Shown: positions 28,796 to 36,696, counted from the first letter of the stretch. The stretch is 64,000 nt of DNA from Candidatus Aminicenantes bacterium UBA2190 (GCA_002335385.1 DCVK01000034.1:38350-102349), one strand, 5' to 3'. The notes: generated by a model from the sequence alone, not told the origin. Numbers and translations are program-made.

Positions 28796-30709
28796 CTAGA
28801 ACGCGATATCGGCCTGCAAGTGGAAGATTGCCGAATCTGTTTTCGTATCCCCGTACTTGGCACCCTGGAACATCGACTTAAGGGAGAGAGAAGGCCGGAT
28901 CTTGTTCTTGAAGATTTTGGCCGCGAAAAAATTCAAGTTCGCCCCGGCCGACCAGGTGGAGCTAGTATTAGATGCGCTTTCGTTGTTCATGTAGGAAGTC
29001 GAGATGGTCAGGGTCAAGTATTCGGGAATGAAGGTGATCTCGGAGTTGAGATAGAGGTTGTAAATGGTCGACTTGCTACCGTCGCAGAGCGTCTCGTTCT
29101 CCTGGTAGCTGAGCGTTGGGTTCAGGCTCATGAACTTCCCGAACCGCAGGCTCAGGGCCAGCGAGGCGTTCACGTTGGAGGTGAAGTTGACCGACTCGGT
29201 CTGGCCCACATTGATGTTGACGGCAGTCAAGCCGGCTATGTACCCGAATGAGGCGCTATAGGTGTTTGTCTTCATGTCGGACGAGGAGGTCTGCAGGCCG
29301 GTCGAGGAATCGTAGTCCAGGTTGTCTCGCGACAGGTCGGCACCGATGCGGAAATGCTTGCCCAGTCCCCAGATGAAGTTGGTTCCGGCACGCTTCTGGC
29401 GCAGCATGTCCTGGACCAGGCTGTGCACGTAATTCTTTTTGTCGATGTAGGAGATGTTCCAGGAGAACGTCTTGATGTTCAGCCCCAAGTTGGTGCTCAG
29501 TCCTTCCCGATCGTTCTGCAGAAACAAGTTGGCGATCGAGTTGAAATGGTTGCCGATCTCTTCGTAATCGGCATGGAATGACAAAATCCCCTGGTTGTAC
29601 TTGATCCCGGCCTTCCAGGCCGTGTCGCTTTCCTTTTGCAGGTCTTCATCTTTTTGGGCGGAGCCGTAATTGCTTGATGATATTTCTCCCATAAACTGCA
29701 TGCGGTTCTTGAGCACGCCCAGCTCGCCCCACAGGGAAAAAACATCCCCCGCCCGGTAAGGATTTTCATTGCTGGAAATGGTCTTGCTGTCCAGGTTGTC
29801 TCTTCCGGTCATGAACATGCCGCGGATCTTCATGAAGTCCTTGATGTTTAGCCCGGCCACGGCTCCGAAAATGCCGGCCCCGGCGGCAGGGATCCCGTAG
29901 CCGTCGGAACCGGTCTTTTGCTGGGAATTGGTGTAGAATGAATTCATATAGAGGCTCTTCCCGGTATATTCAAAGTGCAGCCCCCTGCGGTTCAAATAGG
30001 AAGTGGAGAATTCAGTCTGATTCACCGCGACGTCTCCGGCTTCGAGTTGCATATCGCCTTTCTTAAAGCGGACCATCATGCTGGAAAGGTTGATCCGTTT
30101 CTCAGTTTCTTCATTGAAGGGATCAATATGGACGAAATTAGTGTCGAGATCGAGCTGGTAATCGTTTTTGACGATGTTCTTGTACAGGCGCAGGTTGCCG
30201 TTGGCCGTGTAGTTCTGTTGGTAATAACCGCTGTCGTTCTCCTCAGACAGCTTGGTCGATGTCGACAGCGAGGCGTTGACATTAAGCGGTGGTTCCCACT
30301 TGCGCTTAGGCGCAACGGTACTGGCCCCATCCTGAAAGTAGATTGCCGGCGACTCCTTGCGCGTGAAGCCGGACACCATATGGGTGAGAGAAGCGGCCTC
30401 TGAGCCGTCCGCCCTCTTCTCCACCAAGTAGTACTCGATGTTCTTGCCGTAAAGGTCCTCGGTCGGGATGCGCAGGAAAACAAAACCGAACGGATCCACC
30501 TGCATTTTTCTCACCTGGAAAAAGTCAAGCCCATCGGTTCGGTAGTAGATGAAGTATTCCCCTCTGACCCGCAGCGGCTTTATTTTGACTACGACCTGGT
30601 CGGGCTGCCTTTCAATAATTGGTAGGTAATTGACAGGTCTAACCGATTGGCTGAAAAGTGGATAAATTATGAAATACACCCCAACAATTATTGCACACTT
30701 TTTTCCCAT
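28796..30709 (-). CDS. Outer-membrane beta-barrel protein with N-terminal Ig-like domain
   Basis: 637 residues from the ATG at 30709 (GGGAGAGAGA upstream; a longer frame to 30781 has no signal peptide at its start). Signal peptide ~1-22, then an Ig/FN3-like domain (EYFIYYRTDGLDFFQVRKM ... NIEYYLVEKRADGS, ~30-115). About 470 residues of alternating amphipathic strands follow with many aromatic girdle residues, ending in AIFHLQADIAF, whose last residue is the Phe usual for BAM-inserted barrels. It is the first gene of the island cluster, and so a candidate export or anchoring partner for the proteins that follow. A TATAAT sequence (30782-30787, minus) lies upstream without a well-spaced -35. 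Confidence 0.78.
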   Translation of the reverse strand: MGKKCAIIVGVYFIIYPLFSQSVRPVNYLPIIERQPDQVVVKIKPLRVRGEYFIYYRTDGLDFFQVRKMQVDPFGFVFLRIPTEDLYGKNIEYYLVEKRADGSEAASLTHMVSGFTRKESPAIYFQDGASTVAPKRKWEPPLNVNASLSTSTKLSEENDSGYYQQNYTANGNLRLYKNIVKNDYQLDLDTNFVHIDPFNEETEKRINLSSMMVRFKKGDMQLEAGDVAVNQTEFSTSYLNRRGLHFEYTGKSLYMNSFYTNSQQKTGSDGYGIPAAGAGIFGAVAGLNIKDFMKIRGMFMTGRDNLDSKTISSNENPYRAGDVFSLWGELGVLKNRMQFMGEISSSNYGSAQKDEDLQKESDTAWKAGIKYNQGILSFHADYEEIGNHFNSIANLFLQNDREGLSTNLGLNIKTFSWNISYIDKKNYVHSLVQDMLRQKRAGTNFIWGLGKHFRIGADLSRDNLDYDSSTGLQTSSSDMKTNTYSASFGYIAGLTAVNINVGQTESVNFTSNVNASLALSLRFGKFMSLNPTLSYQENETLCDGSKSTIYNLYLNSEITFIPEYLTLTISTSYMNNESASNTSSTWSAGANLNFFAAKIFKNKIRPSLSLKSMFQGAKYGDTKTDSAIFHLQADIAF

Positions 30710-30880
30710 TCTCTCTCTCCCAAAACTCCCTTTTGGAATAACAATAACACCAAAAAACGTAATTGCAATACTTTTAAGCAAATTATATTATTTTCGATAA
30801 TTTCAAAAAATCTCGACTCATTTGCCAATCAATTAAACATGGTTTTCCAATGAAAATTACTCGTTTATTCCCTTTTGTCC

Positions 30881-31052
30881 CAACCTGATCATCCACAACG
30901 CCCCGTGCTGCAACAACATCGGCGATTTCTTCCATTGGCACATCGAGTTCATGCCCGTGCTGGCGCGCGTGGCCGGCTTCGAGTGGGGCACCGGCTTCTA
31001 CATCAACCCCATCTCGCCCGAGGAGTCGGTCCAGTCCCTGAAGTCGGTCTGA
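30881..31052 (+). pseudogene. galT: Displaced galT 3'-end fragment (right repeat copy)
   Basis: 57 codons in frame from NLIIHNAP to a TGA stop, with no start and no upstream coding sequence. Its residues differ from the intact gene only at Y->F and V->I (FHWHIE instead of YHWHVE; the Ile form is the more usual family sequence). It marks the right end of the AT-rich island and is the likely original chromosomal end of galT. It faces the unrecognised gene at 31119-32909 tail to tail. Confidence 0.9.
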
Positions 31053-31118
31053 GGCTTCCACCGGCTATACTCGTCCCGTCCGCCATGAGTCACACTCGAA
31101 ATTACCGATCGTTCGGCT

Positions 31119-32909
31119 TTACCTGGCCGCGATGTCGAGCCAGGCGAACCACAGCGGGTGGTGCTTTTTGTACCAGCGCAGGATCTGCAGCAGCTTGACC
31201 TGCGCCTCGGGGCGGATGACGTCGGGAGGGATGCGGTCGAAATGGACGCGGATGTGGTCCTGCTGCGGGAACTCCAGCGCCTCCGAACAGAGGGTCTGCA
31301 GCTCGTTGCGGATGCGTCCCGAGTCAGAGATGCGCACCGGGCGGTGCTCGTAGTCCTCGCCGCCCATGAAGCGGCTGAGCAGCGGATTGAAGACCAGCCA
31401 GCTCTGCTCCAGCGTCTCGCCCAGGCGCAGGGTGAAGGTGATGCGCTTGTCGCCGCGCGAGCCGGCCAGGCGCACCGTCACCCGGTAGAGCCCGGGCTGC
31501 ACCTCCTCCACCCCGGGCGCCCCGGAATAGGGATCGGGGCACATGTAACCCGACACGGCCAGCACGTCCCATTTCTTCTCGGGGAAGAAGTCGTCGGCCT
31601 CGACCGAGGGCCGCTGCAGCGGGATGCCGGCCATGCCGGCCTCATGGATCATTTCCCGGTAGTGATCGGCGGCGGCGGCATCGACCTCGCGGCCGAGAAC
31701 GTCGGCCAGGAGCGCCGGGAACCCGGCGGCGTCGGGATCGAGCTTCATCACCAGGCGCTCGCGGTCATAGGAGACATCGAAGGTCGAGGTGAAGGGGCAG
31801 ACGTAGGCGACCAGCCCCAGCATCGGCGCCAGGCTGGCGGCCTGGATGGCCTCGGCCGAGGCGGCGTAGCCGTCGCAGATGAAGAGGTGGCGGGCGCCGT
31901 CCTGTTGGTACGGGCCGATCATGTAGGTCGGGGCATAGGTGCCCGAATCGCAGAAAGCGGGAACGCCGGTGGGCAGCGGGAAGCCGTCCTCGACGACATG
32001 CGCCCCCAGGGTGGCCCACTCGCGCCACAGGCCGCCGATGCGCATCTCGCGGCTCTTGCCGCCCAGCGTCCAGACATGGACGTGCTCGGGCGCGATATCG
32101 GGATAGGTCAGGCGGATGGCCTTCATCACCTGGGCGCGCGGAGTGCGGAAGGAGAGGAGGATCGACTCGGCGGCGGCGCGCTCGGCCACGGCCCGCGGCA
32201 GGAAGAGGTTGCCCATGTAGCCCTCGTAGGGGCGGGTGATGGCCAGCGGCTGGTCGAACACGTGCAGCACGGTCATCGGCCCGGTCTCGGCCCCCTTGGA
32301 AAAGCGCGAGGTGTTCTCCAGGGTGTCGATGGCCGCGCCCCAGACGGTGATGCCGGCCGCCTTGATGTCGCGGTAGAACTCATCCCAGCCGTAATCCTTG
32401 CGGTTGAGCAGGCGCACCACCTTGCGGTCGAGCCAGCGCGCCACCGCCGGCCGCGCGTAGACGCGGCCGAAGCCCAGCTGGGGATTGGAACCCATCTCGG
32501 GCGACTCGCCGGCCTTGGGCATCAGCCCCTCGCCGACGCAGACCATGATGGCGTGGTTCTCGGGTAGCTGGCGCGACAGGTACCACAGGCTTTCGCTCAT
32601 GGCGTAGGCCGAGATGGCGTCGGCGTCCTTCTTGGCCTGGTTGAGGCCCGACTTGTCCAGGCCCTTGCCGGCTCCGTAGCGGCCGAACAACCGCGTGCCC
32701 AGCGCCGTCACGGCGCCGGTGACGGCCAGCAGCCGCTCCATGCCGCCCTCCATGAACGAGATGTCGCTGGTGAACTCCTGGGCCGGCTCGCCGCGCGTCC
32801 AGGCGACCTCGACGTCCTCCAGCCAGATGTGGAAGCGCCCCAGGATGGGGCGGGCGTCGAAGGCCCACTGGGCGATCAGGTCGCGTTTTTCCTGAGTTGC
32901 GGACGTCAT
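31119..32909 (-). CDS. Large conserved-looking cytosolic protein of unknown function
   Basis: 596 residues; I do not recognise the family. It has no signal peptide or membrane helix and strong backbone-like codon use. Segments that look structured and possibly catalytic include HIWLEDVEVAW near 27, GRYGAGKGLDKSGLNQAKKDADAIS (~75-100), ENHAIMVCVGEGLMPKAG (~117), FCDSGTYAPTYMIGPY (~315), LFICDGYAASAEAIQAA (~340) and a beta-rich C-terminal third (TFTLRLGETLEQSWLVFNPLLSRF). AAGGAGG lies 5 nt before the ATG, and a TTGATT-17-TACAAT promoter is upstream. It stands alone, divergent from serC. An enzyme of central metabolism is possible but unproven. Confidence 0.75.
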   Translation of the reverse strand: MTSATQEKRDLIAQWAFDARPILGRFHIWLEDVEVAWTRGEPAQEFTSDISFMEGGMERLLAVTGAVTALGTRLFGRYGAGKGLDKSGLNQAKKDADAISAYAMSESLWYLSRQLPENHAIMVCVGEGLMPKAGESPEMGSNPQLGFGRVYARPAVARWLDRKVVRLLNRKDYGWDEFYRDIKAAGITVWGAAIDTLENTSRFSKGAETGPMTVLHVFDQPLAITRPYEGYMGNLFLPRAVAERAAAESILLSFRTPRAQVMKAIRLTYPDIAPEHVHVWTLGGKSREMRIGGLWREWATLGAHVVEDGFPLPTGVPAFCDSGTYAPTYMIGPYQQDGARHLFICDGYAASAEAIQAASLAPMLGLVAYVCPFTSTFDVSYDRERLVMKLDPDAAGFPALLADVLGREVDAAAADHYREMIHEAGMAGIPLQRPSVEADDFFPEKKWDVLAVSGYMCPDPYSGAPGVEEVQPGLYRVTVRLAGSRGDKRITFTLRLGETLEQSWLVFNPLLSRFMGGEDYEHRPVRISDSGRIRNELQTLCSEALEFPQQDHIRVHFDRIPPDVIRPEAQVKLLQILRWYKKHHPLWFAWLDIAAR

Positions 32910-32980
32910 GGCTGCCTCCTTGTCGGCGCATGGCGAAGCGTGGCCGGGTTCTTCCCGGACGCCGCGATGGACCGGTGTCC

Positions 32981-33009
32981 ATTGTAGGCGACCGCGAAAG
33001 GAAAATCAA
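32981..33009 (-). promoter_or_regulatory. Promoter of the unrecognised gene 31119-32909
   Basis: Minus strand: -35 TTGATT (33004-33009), 17-nt spacer, -10 TACAAT (32981-32986). Leader of about 65 nt. Confidence 0.5.
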
Positions 33010-33048
33010 GAAGGCGCGGGTCGCCGCTGGCAAGGCCTGATGCAGGTA

Positions 33049-33077
33049 TTGCTTTTATTTTCGCGACGGAGTAGAAT
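33049..33077 (+). promoter_or_regulatory. Promoter of serC
   Basis: -35 TTGCTT (33049-33054), 17-nt spacer, -10 TAGAAT (33072-33077). GAGGAGG follows at about 33100-33106, before the serC ATG at 33116. Confidence 0.5.
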
Positions 33078-33115
33078 CCGATCGGCTCAATACCACAAGA
33101 GGAGGTTTCCCAACC

Positions 33116-34192
33116 ATGGCAAAAAAGTATAATTTCTACGCCGGACCGGCGATCCTGCCCCAGGAAGTGATGAAGAAGGCCCAGGACGAGCTGCTGGATT
33201 TCAACGGCATCGGCCTCTCGATCATGGAGATCAGCCACCGCTCCAAGGACTTCGACGCGGTGATCACCACGGCCGAGGCCAAGATCCGCTCGCTGCTCGG
33301 CGTGCCCGAGAACTTTACCGTGATGTTCCTGCAGGGCGGCGCCAGCCTGCAGTTCGGCATGATCCCCATGAACCTGCTCAAGGGCGGGAAGGCCGACTAC
33401 GTGCACACCGGCGAATGGGCCAAGAAGGCCATCAAGGAGGCCAAGCTGTTCGGCACGGTCAACGTCGCTGCCACCGCCGAGGACAAGAACTTCAGCTACA
33501 TCCCCGACAAGTTCAACTTCTCCCCCGACGCCCGGTACGTCCACATCACCTCGAACGAGACCATCGGCGGAGTCCAGTTCTCCAAATTCCCCGAAACCGG
33601 GAGCGTGCCGCTGATTATCGACATGTCGTCGGACATCTTCAGCCGCCGCATCGACTTCAAGAACATCGGCATGATCTACGCCGGGGCGCAGAAGAACATC
33701 GGCCCGGCCGGCGTTACCCTGGTCATCATGCGCAACGACCTGGTCGAGGCCTGCGCCGACGGCCTGACCACCATGCTCAGCTACAGGACCCACGCCAAGG
33801 AGAAGTCGCTCTACAACACCCCGCCCTGCTTCGCCATCTATATCATCAAGCTGGTCATGGACTGGATCGAGGGGCTGGGCGGCCTGGAAGCGGTCGAACG
33901 GATCAATGAGCGGAAGGCCAAGGCCATCTACGACGCCATCGACCACAGCGAAGGCTTCTACCGCGGCACCGCCGCCCCCCAGGACCGCTCGAGGATGAAC
34001 GTCACCTTCCGCCTGCCCTCGGAGGAGCTGGAGGAGAAGTTCATCAATGAGGCCAAGAAAGCCGGCTTCATCGGCCTGAAGGGCCACCGCAGCGTCGGCG
34101 GCTGCCGGGCGTCGATCTACAACGCCATGGGGCTGGAAGGAGTCCAGGCCCTGGTGCAGTTCATGGAGAAGTTCGCCAAGGAGAACAAGTAG
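33116..34192 (+). CDS. serC: Phosphoserine aminotransferase
   Basis: PLP enzyme of serine biosynthesis that turns 3-phosphohydroxypyruvate and glutamate into phosphoserine. 358 residues, the normal length. Motifs: NFYAGPAILP at the start, EISHRSK, FLQGGASLQF (phosphate-binding), DMSSDIFSR and YAGAQKNIGPAGVT with the PLP lysine (~191), then the C-terminal GGCRASIYNA. GAGGAGG precedes the ATG. Pairing with a SerA N-terminal domain two genes downstream suggests a former or partial serine operon. Confidence 0.96.
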   Translation: MAKKYNFYAGPAILPQEVMKKAQDELLDFNGIGLSIMEISHRSKDFDAVITTAEAKIRSLLGVPENFTVMFLQGGASLQFGMIPMNLLKGGKADYVHTGEWAKKAIKEAKLFGTVNVAATAEDKNFSYIPDKFNFSPDARYVHITSNETIGGVQFSKFPETGSVPLIIDMSSDIFSRRIDFKNIGMIYAGAQKNIGPAGVTLVIMRNDLVEACADGLTTMLSYRTHAKEKSLYNTPPCFAIYIIKLVMDWIEGLGGLEAVERINERKAKAIYDAIDHSEGFYRGTAAPQDRSRMNVTFRLPSEELEEKFINEAKKAGFIGLKGHRSVGGCRASIYNAMGLEGVQALVQFMEKFAKENK

Positions 34193-34264
34193 TCCGCCCT
34201 GGCGGGGCCGCGCGCGGGTGAGAACGGCAAAGCCGCAAAGGGAAAAGGTTTTTCAGCGAAACGG

Positions 34265-34293
34265 TTGACAGGAAGGCGAAAATCTGCTATTCT
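34265..34293 (+). promoter_or_regulatory. Strong promoter ahead of the small ORF and SerA-N gene
   Basis: Consensus -35 TTGACA (34265-34270), 17-nt spacer, -10 TATTCT (34288-34293). It starts the transcription unit that runs through pssA and beyond. Confidence 0.65.
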
Positions 34294-34323
34294 TTCTCCC
34301 GGAATTGGAACGGGAGGTATTTT

Positions 34324-34425
34324 TTGGCTGAAAAGACGGTTTTTCATATCCTGAATACCTCAAACAGCGGGAAACCCATCCTTTCCCTCAAGAAACCCGA
34401 TTCCCAGGGCACTTTACTTCCATGA
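34324..34425 (+). CDS. 33-residue small ORF coupled to the SerA-N gene
   Basis: TTG start at 34324 with GGGAGG 6 nt upstream, 31 nt after a consensus -10 box. The frame is open for 33 codons (beginning LAEKTVFHILNTSNSG, ending GTLLP), and its TGA overlaps the ATG of the next gene in the 4-nt ATGA arrangement used repeatedly in this genome. I recognise no family. It could be a small protein, or a leader peptide whose translation sets expression of the genes behind it. It is too short for codon statistics to be decisive. Confidence 0.45.
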   Translation: MAEKTVFHILNTSNSGKPILSLKKPDSQGTLLP

Positions 34426-34748
34426 TCCGCGTCCTGGTCATCGCTCCCCTCACCGCCGAGACCATCGATCAACTGAACGCCATCCCTGAGTTCGAGGTCA
34501 ACGTCCGGCCGGAGCTGACCCAGGATCGGCTGATCGAAGAAGTGCGCGGCGTCGACGCGCTCGTTTGCGCCGACCCGCAGGCCCTGAGCGAGCAGTTGCT
34601 GGCGGCCGCGGACGAACTCAAGCTGGTCGTCCTTTGCGGCGCCGCCGGCAGGACGGCGCCGGAGGCGCTTGACCGGAGAGTCGAGATACGACGCAGCGAC
34701 GGCGGCCTATCGACGATCGCCCTGCTGAAGGATTTTTTCAATGCTTAA
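34422..34748 (+). CDS. Stand-alone N-terminal domain of D-3-phosphoglycerate dehydrogenase (truncated SerA-like)
   Basis: 108 residues that match the first part of the D-isomer-specific 2-hydroxyacid dehydrogenase fold (IRVLVIAPLTAETIDQL ... VDALVCADPQALSEQLLAAADELKLVVLCGAAGRTAPEALDRR). It stops where the NAD-binding Rossmann domain should begin; full SerA proteins have about 400-530 residues. No downstream remnant of the missing part follows, because the next gene starts after 30 nt. It cannot be a working dehydrogenase by itself. It may be a relic, or a small protein that kept the substrate/effector domain. The ATG overlaps the stop of the 33-codon ORF. Confidence 0.7.
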   Translation: MIRVLVIAPLTAETIDQLNAIPEFEVNVRPELTQDRLIEEVRGVDALVCADPQALSEQLLAAADELKLVVLCGAAGRTAPEALDRRVEIRRSDGGLSTIALLKDFFNA

Positions 34749-34778
34749 AACATCACCCGCCACTCAACGGAAAGGATC

Positions 34779-35627
34779 ATGACAACCATCGTCGGCAACA
34801 AGCTCAACTCCGCCAACAAGAAGGTCCTGGACCGCATGAACAAGAAGGACTTCGAGTTCATCCGCCGCGAAGCCCAGATGCAGGTCGAGGCCGGCGCCGA
34901 GTACATCGAACTCAACGCCCTCTCCCTGCTGCACAACGAGACGCCTTTTTTGCGCGAGATCATTCCCATGCTGGAGAAGCTGGGCTCCAAGCTGGTAGTG
35001 GTCAGCGAGAACGTCGAGGCATTGAAGCAGGCCCTGCTGATCGCCAGGAACCCCATCATCATCGGCGCCGTGGAATACGACATCGAGAAGATCGACTACC
35101 TCATCGAGACGGTGATGGCCAAGAACGCCAAGATCATCGCCCTGATCAAGGACAAGCGCAACAACCATTCGAACAGCCCGGAGAAATCGCTCCTGATCGC
35201 CCAGAAATACATTGACTACCTGCTGGATCGCGGCATGAAGCGCCAGGACATCCTGCTCGACCCCCTCATCCGCCCCCTGGAGGAGGATTTCAACAGCGGC
35301 CGCGTCTTCCTGGACACGCTGGAGCTTTTCAAGCTCGACTTCCCCCAGGTCAAGACCATGGCCAACGTGTCGCTGCTGGCCGAGGGGCTGCCCAAGCGCC
35401 AGCTGATCGCCTCGTACTTCGTCTCCCTGGCCATCGCCAAGGGGCTGGACTACATCGTCACCAACGTCCTGGACGAAAACTTCATCGAGTCGATCATCAC
35501 CACCATGTCGATCATCGGCAAGGACCGCAACCTCCAGGCCTACCTGAAGTATTGCCGCAACCACAAGGAAAGCAAGGCGAAAGGAAGCAAAGATGCAGGA
35601 ACAAAAAATAAAAGAGATCTTAATTGA
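34779..35627 (+). CDS. Pterin-binding (AcsE-like) methyltetrahydrofolate methyltransferase family protein
   Basis: 282-residue TIM-barrel of the pterin-binding family that includes methyl-THF:corrinoid/iron-sulfur protein methyltransferase, MetH's folate domain and dihydropteroate synthase. Seen: VGNKLNSANKKVLDRM at the start, QVEAGAEYIELNA (DPxAxGVAxLDVN-type strand), DILLDPLIRPLEEDF, KTMANVSLLAEGLPKRQLIASYFVSLAIAKGLD. The C-terminus carries a Lys-rich tail overlapping the next gene by 35 nt. No corrinoid protein or Wood-Ljungdahl gene lies nearby, so the methyl acceptor is unknown. Its spacing from SerA-N (30 nt) fits one-carbon/serine metabolism. Confidence 0.75.
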   Translation: MTTIVGNKLNSANKKVLDRMNKKDFEFIRREAQMQVEAGAEYIELNALSLLHNETPFLREIIPMLEKLGSKLVVVSENVEALKQALLIARNPIIIGAVEYDIEKIDYLIETVMAKNAKIIALIKDKRNNHSNSPEKSLLIAQKYIDYLLDRGMKRQDILLDPLIRPLEEDFNSGRVFLDTLELFKLDFPQVKTMANVSLLAEGLPKRQLIASYFVSLAIAKGLDYIVTNVLDENFIESIITTMSIIGKDRNLQAYLKYCRNHKESKAKGSKDAGTKNKRDLN

Positions 35628-35817
35628 CCGGGACAGCGAGTTCAAGATGCTGTTCGTCAAGCACCAGGAGCTCGAGGAGCAGCTGCAGCGCTCCCAGCAG
35701 AACAAGCAGAAATCCGATGATGAGCGGTTCGCGGAAAAAAACCTCAAGAAGGAAAAACTGCGGCTGAAGGACGCGATGCAGAAGCGCATCAGCGCCTTCC
35801 GCAAGCAGCAGGGCTGA
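35593..35817 (+). CDS. DUF465/YdcH-like small coiled-coil protein
   Basis: 74 residues, charged and almost wholly helical (DSEFKMLFVKHQELEEQLQ ... EKNLKKEKLRLKDAMQKRI). This is the hallmark of the DUF465/YdcH family of short helical hairpins with no assigned function. It starts within the 3' end of the preceding gene (35-nt overlap) with AAAGGA upstream, and ends 1 nt before pssA. Confidence 0.8.
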   Translation: MQEQKIKEILIDRDSEFKMLFVKHQELEEQLQRSQQNKQKSDDERFAEKNLKKEKLRLKDAMQKRISAFRKQQG

Positions 35818-35818
35818 C

Positions 35819-36688
35819 ATGGCCGATAACGACTTCCCGCAGGCCGAGACCCGCAGGTCCATGCCGAGAAAATTGAAGAAAAAAAAGGTCAGAAAGGCCA
35901 AGATATCGGCCCTGATGAGCATCTCGTTCCTGCCGTCGGTGTTCACCCTGCTCAACCTCTTCCTGGGCTACCAGGCCCTGATCCACATTGTCGGGCCGCG
36001 GCCGAATTTCAAGATCGCCATCTACTTCATCACCGCCAGCGTCATCATGGACGGCTTCGACGGCACCATCGCCCGCCTGACCAAGACCGAGTCCGATTTC
36101 GGCGTGCAGCTCGACTCGCTGGTCGACGCCGTCACCTTCGGCCTGGTCACATCCATGCTGGCATTGAAATGGGGCTTCCAGTCCGGATTCGCCCAGTTGG
36201 GCAGCATCATCGCCTTCGTCTTCCTGAGCGCCGGGCTGATCCGCCTGGCCCGCTTCAACGTGTTCAAGGAGGCCCAGGTCGTCCCAGCCAACATCTTCAT
36301 CGGCCTGCCCATCCCCATCGGCGCCCTGGCCGTCTGCTCGGTGGTGCTGCTCTTCGACGGCCAGCCGCCGCCGCAGCCGAACCATGTCACCATCCCGCTC
36401 TTCACCTTCTACGTTCTGCTGGTCTCGCTGCTGATGATCTCCAACATCCGCTACCGCACCGTCAAGAGATTCGTCCTGAAGAACAGCCTGAAGACCCTCT
36501 TTCTGCTGGCACTGGTCATCGCCTGCCTGGTCATCTTCCCCGACACGACCATCCCCCTGCTCACCTTCGCCTACGTGCTCTCGCCCCTGTTCTTCCTGGC
36601 ATTCAACCGCCGCGGGCGCGCCAGCGGGCCCGCCGCGGCGGAAAGGCAGGCCGAGGCTCCGGGCGAGGGAAACCAGGGCAAGGCCTGA
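35819..36688 (+). CDS. pssA: CDP-diacylglycerol--serine O-phosphatidyltransferase
   Basis: Membrane enzyme making phosphatidylserine, the precursor of phosphatidylethanolamine. 289 residues. A basic cytosolic N-terminus (1-35) precedes the CDP-alcohol phosphotransferase signature DG-x2-AR-x8-G-x3-D-x3-D, seen as DGTIARLTKTESDFGVQLDS plus LVD (~80-100). About seven hydrophobic helices follow. A homologue acting on another alcohol cannot be fully excluded, but length and sequence fit the type II PssA group. It is encoded 1 nt after DUF465 and 8 nt before the ABC exporter. Confidence 0.9.
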   Translation: MADNDFPQAETRRSMPRKLKKKKVRKAKISALMSISFLPSVFTLLNLFLGYQALIHIVGPRPNFKIAIYFITASVIMDGFDGTIARLTKTESDFGVQLDSLVDAVTFGLVTSMLALKWGFQSGFAQLGSIIAFVFLSAGLIRLARFNVFKEAQVVPANIFIGLPIPIGALAVCSVVLLFDGQPPPQPNHVTIPLFTFYVLLVSLLMISNIRYRTVKRFVLKNSLKTLFLLALVIACLVIFPDTTIPLLTFAYVLSPLFFLAFNRRGRASGPAAAERQAEAPGEGNQGKA

Positions 36689-36696
36689 GCGGACGG

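Larger units (their letters stand above)
18890..30880. mobile_element. Putative genomic island inserted at the 3' end of galT
   Basis: A ~12.0 kb segment with clearly lower GC than both flanks and very AT-rich gaps, enclosed by the two galT 3'-end copies. It holds only six minus-strand genes, all for exported proteins, each with an AAGGAGG- or AGGA-type ribosome site. The geometry (an intact gene at one end and a displaced 3' fragment at the other) is that of an element which integrates into a gene end and restores it. No integrase, transposase or other mobility gene is visible. An ancient decayed element, or recombination between two diverged galT alleles, are alternatives. The gap 18890-19061 holds no convincing gene. 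Confidence 0.6.

Noticed and set aside
18890..30880. Integrase or transposase expected for the galT-flanked island
   Set aside because: None of the six genes or the gaps encodes tyrosine or serine recombinase motifs or a DDE transposase; mobility is inferred from the repeats only.
18718..31052. The galT duplication as a simple assembly artefact
   Set aside because: Six differences in 172 bp, two altering residues and one in the stop codon, are not what a collapsed identical repeat gives. A chimeric join remains possible and is listed as a check.
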